64,000 nucleotides of DNA from Streptomyces solicavernae (GCF_029968095.1 NZ_JASCIR010000010.1:124001-188000), one strand, 5' to 3'; shown: positions 24,662 through 34,761, counted from the first letter of the stretch. Numbers and translations: made by a program. The notes: generated by a model not told the origin, from the sequence alone.

Positions 24662-26065
24662 GTGACGTCCCGTAACCCGCGCGACTCCAGGCTCAGACTC
24701 GTCGGCCCCCGCACGCTCGCCACCGCCCCCCGGGCCGTGGTCGAGCGGCGCACACGGCGTTCCGCCCCGCGCCCGCCCGAGGGCACCCCGGCGCCCGCCG
24801 TGCTCGCCCGGATGGCGCGCGCCGAACTCGCCGGCGCCGCCCGGATCGCCCGCTGGGCCGACAGCGCCCCCGGCCGCGACTCGGGCCTGCGCCCCGGCTG
24901 CACCGGCACGCTCACCGAAGCCGCCGCCGAACGGGCCGCGGCCGACCTGGAGTTGACGCCCCGGCAGGCCCGCGCCGACTGGGACGCCGCCCGCCTCGCC
25001 GGCCTCGTCGAGGTGCACGGCGGCGACGCCCGCCCCGGCTGGCGGCTGCGCGCCTGGGACCGCGACGACTCCGCCGTGCTGCGCGGCTGGGTCGCCCTGT
25101 TCGACGCCTGGTCCCTGGTGCGGCCCGCGCCGGACGGGCAGGAGGCGGCCGCCGTCGCCGAGGTCATCGAGGCCATGCCGCAGGTGCTCTCCCTGCTCCA
25201 GCTCTCCGCGGGCCCCGTCCCCGTACCGCAGCTCCTCGACCTCCTGGAGCAGCGCGTCACCGAACTCCGCGACGAGCGCTGCGAGATCCCCTTCGGACCG
25301 CAGCCCGCGCCCGCGTCCGCGCCCCTGCCCGCGCCCGCCGTGGCCCCGCTCTCCCCGTTGCTCGACTGGGCGCTGCGCGGACTCGCCCGCGTCGGCGCGC
25401 TCACCCTGGACGACGGCCACGCGACCCTTACGCCGCTGGGGAGCTGGGCGGTCTGGATCAAGCTGGAGCAGATCATCGTCGCCGCGCAGAGCCCCGCGGG
25501 GAACATCGAGCACGCCGCCGAGGAGATGCTCCGCGGCTGCGCCCGCCTCCGCCCCAACGCGGCCCGCGCCGAGTACCGCGCCTGGCTCGCCGCCCGCCCC
25601 GTCGGCAGCGCCGTCACCGAACTCCTGGACGCCGCCCGCGGCGACGACGCCCTGCTGCGCGGCCTCGCCTTCGAGGCGCTGCGCGTCGTCGGCCCGCCCG
25701 CCGAGGCGGACGTACGGGCAGCCGCGTCCGAACCCCCGCTGCGCCCGTACGCGCTGATGTGGCTCGCCGAGCAGGAGGGCGCCGACCCGGAGGACGTGCA
25801 CACGGCCCTGACCCGCGAGGAGTCGACCTGGCTCTGGGTCGACACGGCGGCCGCGGTCGCCGACCACGGCGAGTCGGAACTTCTCGTACGCCATCTGGAG
25901 TCCGCGATCCAGCCCACGGTCCCGGCGCTCCTCCAGGAGGTACGAGCGATCGGTCACCCCCGCACGGTCCAGGTCCTGGTTGCCCTGGCGGCGGCCCACC
26001 CGGACCCGGCCCTGGCGAAGGCGGTACGGAGGGCGGCGTTCCAGGTGCATACGGGCGGGGCGTAG
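24662..26065 (+). CDS. Conserved protein of unknown function with HEAT-like C-terminal half
   Basis: 467 residues, GTG start at 24662. Not recognised. The N-terminal 60 residues are basic and Pro-rich. Residues about 60-140 could be a winged-helix-like region (RQARADWDAARLAGLVEVHGG). The second half is a series of short amphipathic helices (AAAVADHGESELLVRHLESA, HPRTVQVLVALAAAHPDPALA) that look like HEAT repeats. It has strong streptomycete codon bias and no signal peptide. It may be a scaffold or regulator; no reaction is suggested. Confidence 0.75.
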   Translation: MTSRNPRDSRLRLVGPRTLATAPRAVVERRTRRSAPRPPEGTPAPAVLARMARAELAGAARIARWADSAPGRDSGLRPGCTGTLTEAAAERAAADLELTPRQARADWDAARLAGLVEVHGGDARPGWRLRAWDRDDSAVLRGWVALFDAWSLVRPAPDGQEAAAVAEVIEAMPQVLSLLQLSAGPVPVPQLLDLLEQRVTELRDERCEIPFGPQPAPASAPLPAPAVAPLSPLLDWALRGLARVGALTLDDGHATLTPLGSWAVWIKLEQIIVAAQSPAGNIEHAAEEMLRGCARLRPNAARAEYRAWLAARPVGSAVTELLDAARGDDALLRGLAFEALRVVGPPAEADVRAAASEPPLRPYALMWLAEQEGADPEDVHTALTREESTWLWVDTAAAVADHGESELLVRHLESAIQPTVPALLQEVRAIGHPRTVQVLVALAAAHPDPALAKAVRRAAFQVHTGGA

Positions 26066-26177
26066 GCCGGGCCGAACGAGGGAGCCCCTGGCCGCAGCGT
26101 GCCCGGCCGTGCACCGCTCGGAAACGCGCTGCCCCGAGCGCGGAGGCACGCCGGAATAAGTGGTTGCACACCCCCGT

Positions 26178-26213
26178 TAGAATTGCCGTATGGCCATTCT
26201 CCTTGCGCATTAG
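26178..26213 (+). promoter_or_regulatory. Possible leaderless 7-codon leader ORF upstream of ABC-F gene
   Basis: A -10-like TAGAAT (26178-26183) lies 6 nt before an ATG (26190) that opens a 7-codon frame, MAILLAH, ending in TAG at 26213. The spacing would give a leaderless transcript. Downstream, 26214-26219 can pair with 26252-26257, followed by pyrimidines, before the ABC-F start at 26283. This layout resembles ribosome-mediated attenuation of ABC-F resistance genes. No good -35 is visible. Confidence 0.45.
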
Positions 26214-26282
26214 ACGGCGTAGACCGCGCGCCCCAGCCCCAGCCCCGTCCGCCGTCCCTTCCTTCCCGCCTGGAGTCTGTCC

Positions 26283-27881
<1,599 letters not shown>

Positions 27882-28193
27882 TCAACTCCGTATGGATCAT
27901 TCGCTGGACGCGTGATCCGTCATCTGTGTGAGACCGCCTCGTACCGGGGTGTGCCGTCCACGCATGTCGCCGTACGCCGGGCTGCTTCCCCGCGCACCGC
28001 GCTGACCTGGCGTTTCTTCGGTGCACCCGTTCGGCCGTACGGAAGAGGAGCCGCGGAGGGCCTGATTCCGCACGTGGTGTCGGCCTCCCACTCCATGAAC
28101 CTCGTCACACAGACCTTGCCGAATGGGTGGCCAGGACGCCCGGGAGGGGTGATCATGAGAAGTCCAGAGCGCACTTCCCATGAGGAGGCACGG
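27882..28193. other. Intergenic region between ABC-F and HTH genes
   Basis: About 310 bp without a convincing gene; the long open frame that crosses it lacks codon bias. A small inverted repeat (GGATCA at 27894 with TGATCC ending at 27918) could end the ABC-F transcript. The right part presumably holds the promoter of the HTH gene. Confidence 0.5.
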
Positions 28194-28415
28194 GTGGCCG
28201 AGACTCTGAAGAAGGGCAGCCGGGTGACCGGCGCCGCGCGCGACAAGCTCGCGGCAGACCTGAAGAAGAAGTACGACGGCGGTGCGAGCATCCGGGCACT
28301 CGCCGAAGAGACGGGCCGTTCCTATGGCTTCGTGCACCGGATGCTCAGCGAATCAGGAGTCACGCTGCGGGGACGTGGCGGAGCGACGCGCGGCAAGAAG
28401 GCCGCCGCGGGCTGA
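28194..28415 (+). CDS. Small helix-turn-helix DNA-binding protein
   Basis: 73 residues from GTG 28194, which has GAGGAGG 6 nt upstream. A longer open frame from 27912 lacks codon bias and a ribosome site. The N-terminal part is Lys-rich (MAETLKKGSRVTGAARDKL). Residues about 30-58 form a resolvase-like helix-turn-helix (GASIRALAEETGRSYGFVHRML), and the C-terminus is Arg/Gly/Lys-rich. No ligand domain. It is probably a chromosomal DNA-binding protein or a small regulator; its targets are unknown. Confidence 0.85.
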   Translation: MAETLKKGSRVTGAARDKLAADLKKKYDGGASIRALAEETGRSYGFVHRMLSESGVTLRGRGGATRGKKAAAG

Positions 28416-28445
28416 GATCGGGCGGCCCACCGACTTCGATGGTGG

Positions 28446-28477
28446 CCACCCGGTCGGTCCGGTGACCGACCGGGTGG
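28446..28477 (+). terminator. Terminator after the HTH gene
   Basis: A perfect 13-bp stem (28446-28458 with 28465-28477) and a 6-nt loop, 30 bp after the stop, with a short T-containing run on the plus strand (gttact). Confidence 0.85.
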
Positions 28478-28523
28478 TTACTGTGCAGTCACTTACTGAC
28501 TGCTGTCCCATCGGAGGCACTCC

Positions 28524-29354
28524 ATGGCTTCGCCCGAACCTCAGCACGCAGCCGAGACCGACGCGATCGACGCGACCGAAGTGTTCGCCAAGGACGGTGT
28601 GCGCCTTACCGTCGACGGCGAGACCGCGACGGTCACCCTCGCCAACCCGGCCAAGCGCAACGCCCAGAGCCCCGCGCTGTGGCGGGCGTTGGCGGAAGCC
28701 GGGCGTGCGCTGCCCGGCAGTGTGCGGGTGGTGGTGCTCAGCGGCGAGGGCAAGTCGTTCTCCGCCGGGCTCGACCGGCAGGCGTTCACGCCCGAGGGGT
28801 TCGACGGCGAGCCGTCCTTCCTGGACCTGGCGCGCGGTGACGACGCCGAGCTCGATGCGGTCATCGCCGAGTACCAGGAGGCGTTCACCTGGTGGCGTCG
28901 CAGCGACCTGATCACCGTCGCCGCTGTGCAGGGACACGCGATCGGCGCCGGTTTCCAGCTCGCCCTCGCCTGCGACCTGCGGATCGTCGCGGACGACGTG
29001 CAGTTCGCCATGCGCGAGACCAGCCTCGGCCTGGTGCCCGACCTCACCGGCACACACCCGCTCGTCTCCCTCGTCGGCTACGCCCGCGCCCTGGAGATCT
29101 GCGCCACCGGCCGCTTCGTGCACGCCGAGGAGGCCGAGCGCATCGGCCTCGCCAACCTGGTCGTCCCCGGCCCCGAACTCGCCGCCGCGGCACAGGACTT
29201 GACGGCCGCCCTGGTGGCTGCGCCGCGCGACGCCGTCATCGAGACCAAGGCCCTGCTCCAGGGCGCGGTGCAGCGCTCGTACGAGGACCAGCGGGTCGCC
29301 GAGCGGGCCGCGCAGGGGCGCAGGCTGCGGGATCTGGCGGGGCTCGGGGAGTAG
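28524..29354 (+). CDS. Enoyl-CoA hydratase/isomerase family protein
   Basis: 276 residues. Crotonase fold: VTLANPAKRNAQSPAL at the start of the core, LSGEGKSFSAGLDR for the first oxyanion segment, and QGHAIGAGFQLALACDLRIV for the second. ETSLGLVPDLTGTHPL follows, where hydratases have their catalytic Glu near GLxPD. The usual chemistry is hydration or isomerisation of enoyl-CoA in fatty-acid or amino-acid breakdown. No other beta-oxidation gene is adjacent. A terminator stands directly upstream, so it probably has its own promoter. Confidence 0.88.
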   Translation: MASPEPQHAAETDAIDATEVFAKDGVRLTVDGETATVTLANPAKRNAQSPALWRALAEAGRALPGSVRVVVLSGEGKSFSAGLDRQAFTPEGFDGEPSFLDLARGDDAELDAVIAEYQEAFTWWRRSDLITVAAVQGHAIGAGFQLALACDLRIVADDVQFAMRETSLGLVPDLTGTHPLVSLVGYARALEICATGRFVHAEEAERIGLANLVVPGPELAAAAQDLTAALVAAPRDAVIETKALLQGAVQRSYEDQRVAERAAQGRRLRDLAGLGE

Positions 29355-29397
29355 GCCGCTTCGGGGAGGGGGCTCGGGGAGGGCGGTGGTCGTCACG

Positions 29398-30183
29398 TCA
29401 CGCCACCGCCGTCACGACCACCGCCGCCTCCCCGACCGCTGCCGTCTCCCCGGACGCTGCCGCCTCCCCGCCGACCGCCGCCTCCCCGGCCGCCGCCCGT
29501 ACCGCCCGCACCACGTCCAGGGGCCGGTGGTCCGCAGCCACCGTCAGCTCGACCCGCAGACGCGGTGAGCGCAGGACCCGTACGTCCACCACGCCCGGCA
29601 CCGCCCGGACCGCCGCCGTCGCACCCTCGTCCCCCGAGGGCGCGGCGGGCGGCGGGGCGTCCTCGTCGGAGCCGGAGCCGGAGCCGGAGTCGGAGCCGGA
29701 GTCGGAGCCGGAGTCGGAGCCGGAGGGTGGGTGCGGGTGCGACGGCGGAGGCGCCGCGTCCAGGAGTTCCGTCACCCGCAGGTCCACCTCCGCCACCACC
29801 AGGCCGAGCCGCTCCACCGCCGCCGTCGACAGCGCCGCACGCACCCGTGCCGCCGTCGACGGCAACGGCTCGTCCGCCGTCGCCGCCAGCTCCGCCGTGA
29901 TGCGCAGCGGCCCCGGCGGCAGGGCGCTCGGCGGGGCCGGGACGGCCGGTTCGCCCGCCGCGCCCGGGTCCGCGAGCGCGAGCCGCAGCGCGTCCACCCG
30001 TACCCCCGCGACCGAGGCGGCCGCCGGGCGCAGCACCCGGGCCGCCGCGCGCTCCGCGATCCACGCGCCGTCCGCCGCCTCGCCGAGCGGCAGCAGCCGT
30101 CCGAGGCGGAGCTGTTCGCGTACCGCATGCGCCCGCGACACCGCGGAGTGCGCCCTTCCGTCCGTCGACCGGTCAGCCGTCAT
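29398..30183 (-). CDS. P10-family protein (streptomycete nucleopolyhedrovirus P10-like), divergent from the Asp23 operon
   Basis: 261 residues from ATG 30183. It matches in style the streptomycete proteins labelled nucleopolyhedrovirus P10 family; that name carries no function. Two stretches, VRAALSTAAVERLGLVVAEV (about 119-138) and VRAVPGVVDVRVLRSPRLRV (about 196-215), resemble halves of Asp23 domains. They are joined by an acidic Ser/Asp/Gly repeat linker (GSDSGSDSGSDSG) encoded by 6- to 12-bp repeats. It has no signal peptide or membrane helix. It is divergent from the asp23 gene at 30301 with only 117 bp between, so a partnership with Asp23 proteins is likely but unproven. Confidence 0.7.
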   Translation of the reverse strand: MTADRSTDGRAHSAVSRAHAVREQLRLGRLLPLGEAADGAWIAERAAARVLRPAAASVAGVRVDALRLALADPGAAGEPAVPAPPSALPPGPLRITAELAATADEPLPSTAARVRAALSTAAVERLGLVVAEVDLRVTELLDAAPPPSHPHPPSGSDSGSDSGSDSGSGSGSDEDAPPPAAPSGDEGATAAVRAVPGVVDVRVLRSPRLRVELTVAADHRPLDVVRAVRAAAGEAAVGGEAAASGETAAVGEAAVVVTAVA

Positions 30184-30300
30184 GGCACCAGCGTGCCGCA
30201 TCCCCTGGCGCGGAGTCGCCCAACCGCACTTAATGTGGGCAAAAGGAGCGCATCACCCAAGCTCCCTCACGCATCACCCCCTTCGATTGGGACGGACGCG

Positions 30301-30771
30301 ATGACCGACACCGAAGAGCGAGGCAAGCCGGGGGCCGTACGGGCGACGGAGGGCGGGGGCCAGTCCAGACGCGGCGGCGGTGACCCCGGCAGCCGGGGCC
30401 GCACCACCATCGCCGACGGCGTCGTCGAGAAGATCGCCGGGCTCGCGGCCCGTGAGGTGCCCGGCGTGCACGCCATGGGCACCGGGATCTCCCGTACCTT
30501 CGGCGCCGTGCGCGACAAGGTGCCCGGTGGCGCCAAGACCGTGACCCGCGGTGTGAAGGCCGAGGTCGGCGAGGTGCAGACGGCACTCGACCTGGACATC
30601 GTCGTCGAGTACGGCGTGCCCATCGCCGACGTCGCCCGCGGCGTACGGGAGAACGTGATCACCGCCGTGGAGCGGATGACCGGCCTGGAGGTCGTGGAGG
30701 TCAACATCGCCGTCGGCGACGTGAAGCTGCCGGACGAGGAAGAGGACGAGCCGGAGTCCCGGATCCAATGA
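30301..30771 (+). CDS. Asp23/Gls24 family envelope stress protein (first copy)
   Basis: 156 residues from ATG 30301. The Asp23/Gls24 domain covers about residues 35-145: TTIADGVVEKIAGLAAREVPGVHAMG, then DLDIVVEYGVPIADVARGVRENVITAVERMTGLEVVEVNIAV. The N-terminal 30 residues are Gly/Arg-rich and probably disordered, and the C-terminus is acidic. In Gram-positives such proteins coat the inner membrane through the AmaP anchor; the anchor gene is the last of this operon. The stop overlaps the next start as ATGA. Confidence 0.92.
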   Translation: MTDTEERGKPGAVRATEGGGQSRRGGGDPGSRGRTTIADGVVEKIAGLAAREVPGVHAMGTGISRTFGAVRDKVPGGAKTVTRGVKAEVGEVQTALDLDIVVEYGVPIADVARGVRENVITAVERMTGLEVVEVNIAVGDVKLPDEEEDEPESRIQ

Positions 30772-30920
30772 GAGCCCCGGATCCGACGACCGACGTGACC
30801 ACGGACCTGACCACGGACCTGACCACGGACCTGACCACGGACCTGACCACGGACCTGACCACGGACCTGACGACCGACGTGACGACCGGCCCCGTGGCCG
30901 GCGCGAGGAGCGTGCGATGA
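30768..30920 (+). CDS. Thr-Thr-Asp-Leu repeat mini-ORF in the Asp23 operon
   Basis: A 50-codon frame. Its ATG overlaps the first asp23 stop (ATGA, 30768-30771) and its TGA overlaps the next ATG (ATGA, 30917-30920). The core is six exact TTDL units flanked by TTDV units, in 12-bp repeats. Compared with the TTDL units, the TTDV units swap ACG and ACC in third positions and change CTG to GTG, so the pattern is protein-like. It has no membrane helix or known domain. The next gene has its own AGGAG, so the mini-ORF may serve only to keep ribosomes moving through a repeat-expanded gap. Confidence 0.5.
   Translation: MRAPDPTTDVTTDLTTDLTTDLTTDLTTDLTTDLTTDVTTGPVAGARSVR
30792..30884. repeat. 12-bp tandem array in the Asp23 operon
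   Basis: About seven to eight units of gacctgaccacg, six of them identical, lying between the first asp23 gene and the small membrane gene. The unit length keeps the frame of the mini-ORF that spans it. Confidence 0.93.
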
Positions 30921-31114
30921 GCATGGCGTTGGCCGGCCTCCTGGCCGGCATGGGACTCGGCTTCGCCGCGTACTTCGGCGGCTTCGGCGCGTTCCTCCTG
31001 GTGGCCGCGCTCGGCGCGGTCGGCTTCCTCGTGGGGCGGTACGCCGACGGGGACCTGGAGCCCGGCGGCCTCTTCCGCGGCCGGGGCGAGGCGCGCGGCG
31101 AACGGCGGCGCTGA
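30917..31114 (+). CDS. Small integral membrane protein of the Asp23 operon (DUF2273-like)
   Basis: 65 residues. A Gly/Ala/Phe-rich membrane hairpin fills residues 3-41, and the tail is short, charged and Arg-rich. Size, gene position and look match the small DUF2273-type proteins that accompany Asp23 genes. AGGAG lies 6 nt before ATG 30917, and the stop overlaps the next start as TGATG. Confidence 0.8.
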   Translation: MSMALAGLLAGMGLGFAAYFGGFGAFLLVAALGAVGFLVGRYADGDLEPGGLFRGRGEARGERRR

Positions 31115-31460
31115 TGACGGTGGCGGCGATCGAGCCGGGCGAGCGCGGGGCGACCCGGATCGCCGACCGGGTCGTCGCGAAGATCGCCGCCCGCGCGGCC
31201 CGCGAGGCGCTGCGCACCGGCGTGCCCGAGGAGGGCGACGCCCCCCGGGCCAACGTCACCGTGTACCGCGGCAGTGCCCACGTCCGCATCAGCCTCGACC
31301 TCGACTACCCCTGCGACATCGGCGGCCGGTGCGGCGCCGTGCGTCGTCAAGTCGCCGAGCGGGTAGGGGAGTTGACGGGGATGACGGTGCCCGAGGTGAC
31401 TGTCCTGGTGGAGCGGCTGCACTCGGCGCGCTCCCGGGCGGCGGCGCAGGGGAGGACACG

Positions 31461-31464
<4 letters not shown>
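31114..31464 (+). CDS. Asp23/Gls24 family protein (second copy)
   Basis: 116 residues, a shorter Asp23 domain: GATRIADRVVAKIAARAAREAL, NVTVYRGSAHVRISLDLDYPCDIGG and VRRQVAERVGELTGMTVPEVTVLVERL. Two Cys residues in PCDIGGRCG are unlike the first copy. It starts by TGATG overlap with the small membrane gene and ends by ATGA overlap with the DUF6286 gene. Confidence 0.88.
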
Positions 31465-32219
<755 letters not shown>

Positions 32220-32222
32220 ACG

Positions 32223-32801
32223 ATGCTGCGGACCGTCAACCGCGTCCTCGCCGCCCTGGCGGGCCTGGTCCTGCTGCTGCTCGGCGGCACGGTCCTGGCC
32301 ACGGGGCTCGGGGCGCCGATGCCGTCGTGGTGGGTGTGGGACGGGCGGGACGACGTCCTGCTGAGCGACGCGGACCGGGCCAGATGGCGGGACGAGCCGT
32401 GGTTCTGGCCCGTCGTCATCGCGGCGCTCGCCGTCCTCGTCCTGCTCGCGCTGTGGTGGCTGGTCGCGCAGACGCGGCGCGGCCGGCTCGCCGAGGTGCT
32501 GGTCGACAGCGGGGACGGCGAGGGTGCGCTGTTGCGGGGGCGCGCGCTGGAGGACGTGCTGGCCCGGGAGGCGGACGTGCTGGACGGGGTGGAGCAGGTC
32601 GGCGTACGCCTGACCGGGCGGCGCTCGGCCCCGCACGCCGGGGTCCGGATGCTGCTGGCCCCGCACGCCGAACCTGCGGTGGCGCTGCGCCTGCTCACCG
32701 CGGACTCCCTGGCCCAGGCCCGTACCTCGGCGGGCCTTGCGCAGCTGCCCGCCGAGGTACGGATGCGGGCGGTCAGGCACCGGGCTCGGCGGGTCAGTTA
32801 G
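32223..32801 (+). CDS. amaP: Alkaline shock response membrane anchor protein
   Basis: 192 residues. It has the AmaP layout: helix 1 at about 7-30, an extracytoplasmic loop with WWVWDGRDD, helix 2 at about 60-82, and a cytoplasmic C-terminal domain (LEDVLAREADVLDGVEQVGVRL). In staphylococci AmaP tethers Asp23 to the membrane. It is the last gene of the operon. No simple terminator hairpin follows; a C-rich tract lies at 32820-32848. Confidence 0.85.
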   Translation: MLRTVNRVLAALAGLVLLLLGGTVLATGLGAPMPSWWVWDGRDDVLLSDADRARWRDEPWFWPVVIAALAVLVLLALWWLVAQTRRGRLAEVLVDSGDGEGALLRGRALEDVLAREADVLDGVEQVGVRLTGRRSAPHAGVRMLLAPHAEPAVALRLLTADSLAQARTSAGLAQLPAEVRMRAVRHRARRVS

Positions 32802-32819
32802 GGGTTTGATCCTGTTTGA

Positions 32820-32848
32820 CCCCCTACCCCCCTACCCCCCTACCCCCC
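32820..32848 (-). repeat. G-quadruplex motif at a convergent gene end
   Basis: On the minus strand four G-runs of 5-6 are separated by two-base TA loops. It lies between the amaP stop (32801) and the SDR stop (32872), so the SDR mRNA would carry it just after its stop codon. This is a textbook intramolecular G-quadruplex motif and may help termination. Confidence 0.85.
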
Positions 32849-32871
32849 TGAATTCGACCCCTCCCCGGAGC

Positions 32872-33627
32872 TCAGAACCCCCGCAGCGCGCCCCCGTCCA
32901 CCGGCACCATCACTCCCGTCACGTACGACGCCGCAGGCGACAGCAGGAACGCCGTCGTACGGCCGAACTCCTCCGGGGTGCCGTAGCGGCCGAGGGGGAT
33001 CTTCGACTCGTTCGCGGCGCGGGCCGCCGACGGGTCGGGGGCGAGGCCGTCCAGCTGCGTCATGCGGTCCGTGGCGATCCGGCCGGGAAGGACGCCGACG
33101 ACGCGGACGCCGCGCGGGCCGACCTCGTCCGCGAGGGACTTGGCGAAGCCGGCGAGGCCCGGGCGCAGACCGTTGGAGATGGTGAGGCCGGCGATCGGCT
33201 CGTACACCGAACTGGAGAGCACGAAGCCGATCACGCCGCCCTCCCCGAGCTCCGCGGCCGCCGTGCGGGCGAGCCGGACCGCGCCGAGGAAGACCGACTC
33301 GAAGGCCGACTGCCACTGCTCGTCGGTGTTGTTCGCGGCCGTGCCGGGGGCCGGGCCGCCGACGCTGATGAGGACGCCGTCGAAGCGGCCGAAGCGCTCG
33401 CGGGCGGTGGCGATGAGGCGGGCGGCGGCGGCCGGGTCGGCGTTGTCGGCGGCCACGCCGACCGCGTGCTCGCCGAGCGCCGCCGCGGCCCCGGCGGCCG
33501 ACTTCTCCTCCCGGCCGGTGACGACGACCTTCGCGCCGTCGGCGACCAGGGCCTGCGCGGTGGCGTGGCCGAGGCCGCGGGTGGCGCCGGTGACTACGTA
33601 AACACGGTCCTTCAGTCCAAGATCCAT
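32872..33627 (-). CDS. SDR family oxidoreductase, atypical active site
   Basis: 251 residues from ATG 33627. The cofactor loop VVTGATRGLGHATA and the ADNADP acidic region are normal, and the C-terminus has VPVDGGALRG as in FabG-like enzymes. The catalytic segment is unusual: after FVLSSSVYEP the place of the YxxxK motif reads LTISNGLRPGLAGFAKSL, with no Tyr at the canonical position. This is a known-looking SDR subgroup, but the reaction must differ from classical dehydrogenases or use other residues. It converges with the Asp23 operon. Confidence 0.85.
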   Translation of the reverse strand: MDLGLKDRVYVVTGATRGLGHATAQALVADGAKVVVTGREEKSAAGAAAALGEHAVGVAADNADPAAAARLIATARERFGRFDGVLISVGGPAPGTAANNTDEQWQSAFESVFLGAVRLARTAAAELGEGGVIGFVLSSSVYEPIAGLTISNGLRPGLAGFAKSLADEVGPRGVRVVGVLPGRIATDRMTQLDGLAPDPSAARAANESKIPLGRYGTPEEFGRTTAFLLSPAASYVTGVMVPVDGGALRGF

Positions 33628-33661
33628 GGCCCCATCCTGCCGGAGGGCGGCGCGGGGTCGT

Positions 33662-34450
33662 TCACGCGGGTGCGGCCACGTCCTCGGCGGCCGGGGCCGC
33701 GGCCGCGCTCTCCCGGTCGCGGCGCTCGCGGCGGACCATGACCCACCAGCCGACGGGCACACCCGCGGCGAACAGCCACCACTGGACCGCGTACGCCATG
33801 TGCGGGCCGATCGAGTCGTGGTCGGGGGAGCCGATCAGCTCGGGGGAGCCGTTCTTCGGCTCGGGGGTGGTCAGGTCGACGTACCCGCCGAGGACCTGCC
33901 TGCCGAGGGACTCGGCCAGGTCCTTGCTGTTGATCAGCATGATCTGGCGCGGCGGCAGGCCCTTCAGGTCCTTGATGCCGCTGCCGGCGGTGGTCTCGTC
34001 GGCCATCAGACGGCCGACGACGGTGACTTCGCCGGCGGGCGGCGCGGGCACCTTCGGGAACGCCTTCTGGTCGGCGGCCGCCTTCACCCAGCCCCGGTTG
34101 ACAAGCAGCACCTTGCCGTCGCGCAGTTCGAGCGGCGTCAGTACGTGGAAGCCGACCCGGTCCTCGGCGTTGGTGCGGCGGCGCACGACGACCTCGTGCT
34201 CGGCGTCGAAGGTGCCGGTGGCGCTGACCCGGCGCCAGTAGTCCTTGCGCGGAACCGTGTGCCCGGGCGAGGTGAGGTCCTCGACGGGGGCGGGGTCGGC
34301 CGCCAGGTTGTCCGCGATCAGGGTGTTCTGCGCGACCCGGTGCTGGTGCCGGTGAAACTGCCAGAAGCCCAGCTCGATCATCACGGGGATGAGGACGAGG
34401 GCCAGGAGGGTGAGCAGGACCCACTGCCGGGACAACAGGAAGCGGTACAC
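33662..34450 (-). CDS. SURF1 family protein
   Basis: 262 residues from GTG 34450; the frame continues upstream without codon bias. Two membrane helices frame an extracytoplasmic domain: residues 6-26 (LSRQWVLLTLLALVLIPVMI) and about 220-240 (MAYAVQWWLFAAGVPVGWWV). The SURF1 hallmarks are GFWQFHRHQHRVAQN after helix 1, LLVNRGWV, and PHMAYAVQWWLFA. SURF1 assists assembly of the aa3 terminal oxidase, probably in heme a delivery. The C-terminus is Ala/Glu-rich. Confidence 0.9.
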   Translation of the reverse strand: MYRFLLSRQWVLLTLLALVLIPVMIELGFWQFHRHQHRVAQNTLIADNLAADPAPVEDLTSPGHTVPRKDYWRRVSATGTFDAEHEVVVRRRTNAEDRVGFHVLTPLELRDGKVLLVNRGWVKAAADQKAFPKVPAPPAGEVTVVGRLMADETTAGSGIKDLKGLPPRQIMLINSKDLAESLGRQVLGGYVDLTTPEPKNGSPELIGSPDHDSIGPHMAYAVQWWLFAAGVPVGWWVMVRRERRDRESAAAAPAAEDVAAPA

Positions 34451-34476
34451 GACGTCGACGGTACCCCGCACGCGAA

Positions 34477-34508
34477 GGCCCCCGACGGGTGGGGTCCCGT
34501 CGGGGGCC
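34477..34508 (-). terminator. Terminator after the Cys-rich protein gene
   Basis: A perfect 13-bp stem (34477-34489 with 34496-34508) with a 6-nt loop, 19 bp after the stop at 34528. It separates that gene from the SURF1 gene downstream on the same strand. Confidence 0.85.
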
Positions 34509-34527
34509 GGAGTACTTGAGTGGCCGC

Positions 34528-34761
34528 TCACACCTTGTCGACGATGCCCACCTTCCCCTCCGCGCGGGAGCAGTGCGCCCCGCAGAACCAGTGCCCCTCG
34601 ACCTCGACGCCCTGGCCGATGATCTGGCACCGGCAGTGCTCGCAGATCGGCGCCATGCGGTGGATGGCGCAGGAGAAGCAGTCGAAGACGTGCACCGCGC
34701 CCTGCGCGTGCACCTCGAAGGACATGCCGTAGTCGTTTCCGCAGACCTCGCAACGTGCCAT
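34528..34761 (-). CDS. Small Cys/His-rich zinc-binding protein
   Basis: 77 residues from ATG 34761. Paired metal ligands are spread along the chain: CEVCG at the N-terminus, HVFDCFSCAIH, CEHCRCQ and HWFCGAHC. The spacing is LIM- or zinc-ribbon-like, enough for two zinc sites. No catalytic motif and no membrane part. I know similar streptomycete proteins only as hypotheticals; a zinc-dependent adaptor is the plain reading. Confidence 0.82.
   Translation of the reverse strand: MARCEVCGNDYGMSFEVHAQGAVHVFDCFSCAIHRMAPICEHCRCQIIGQGVEVEGHWFCGAHCSRAEGKVGIVDKV

Noticed and set aside
27912..28415. 167-codon version of the HTH gene
   Set aside because: The upstream 94 codons lack codon bias. The GTG at 28194 has a strong ribosome site and begins the conserved part.
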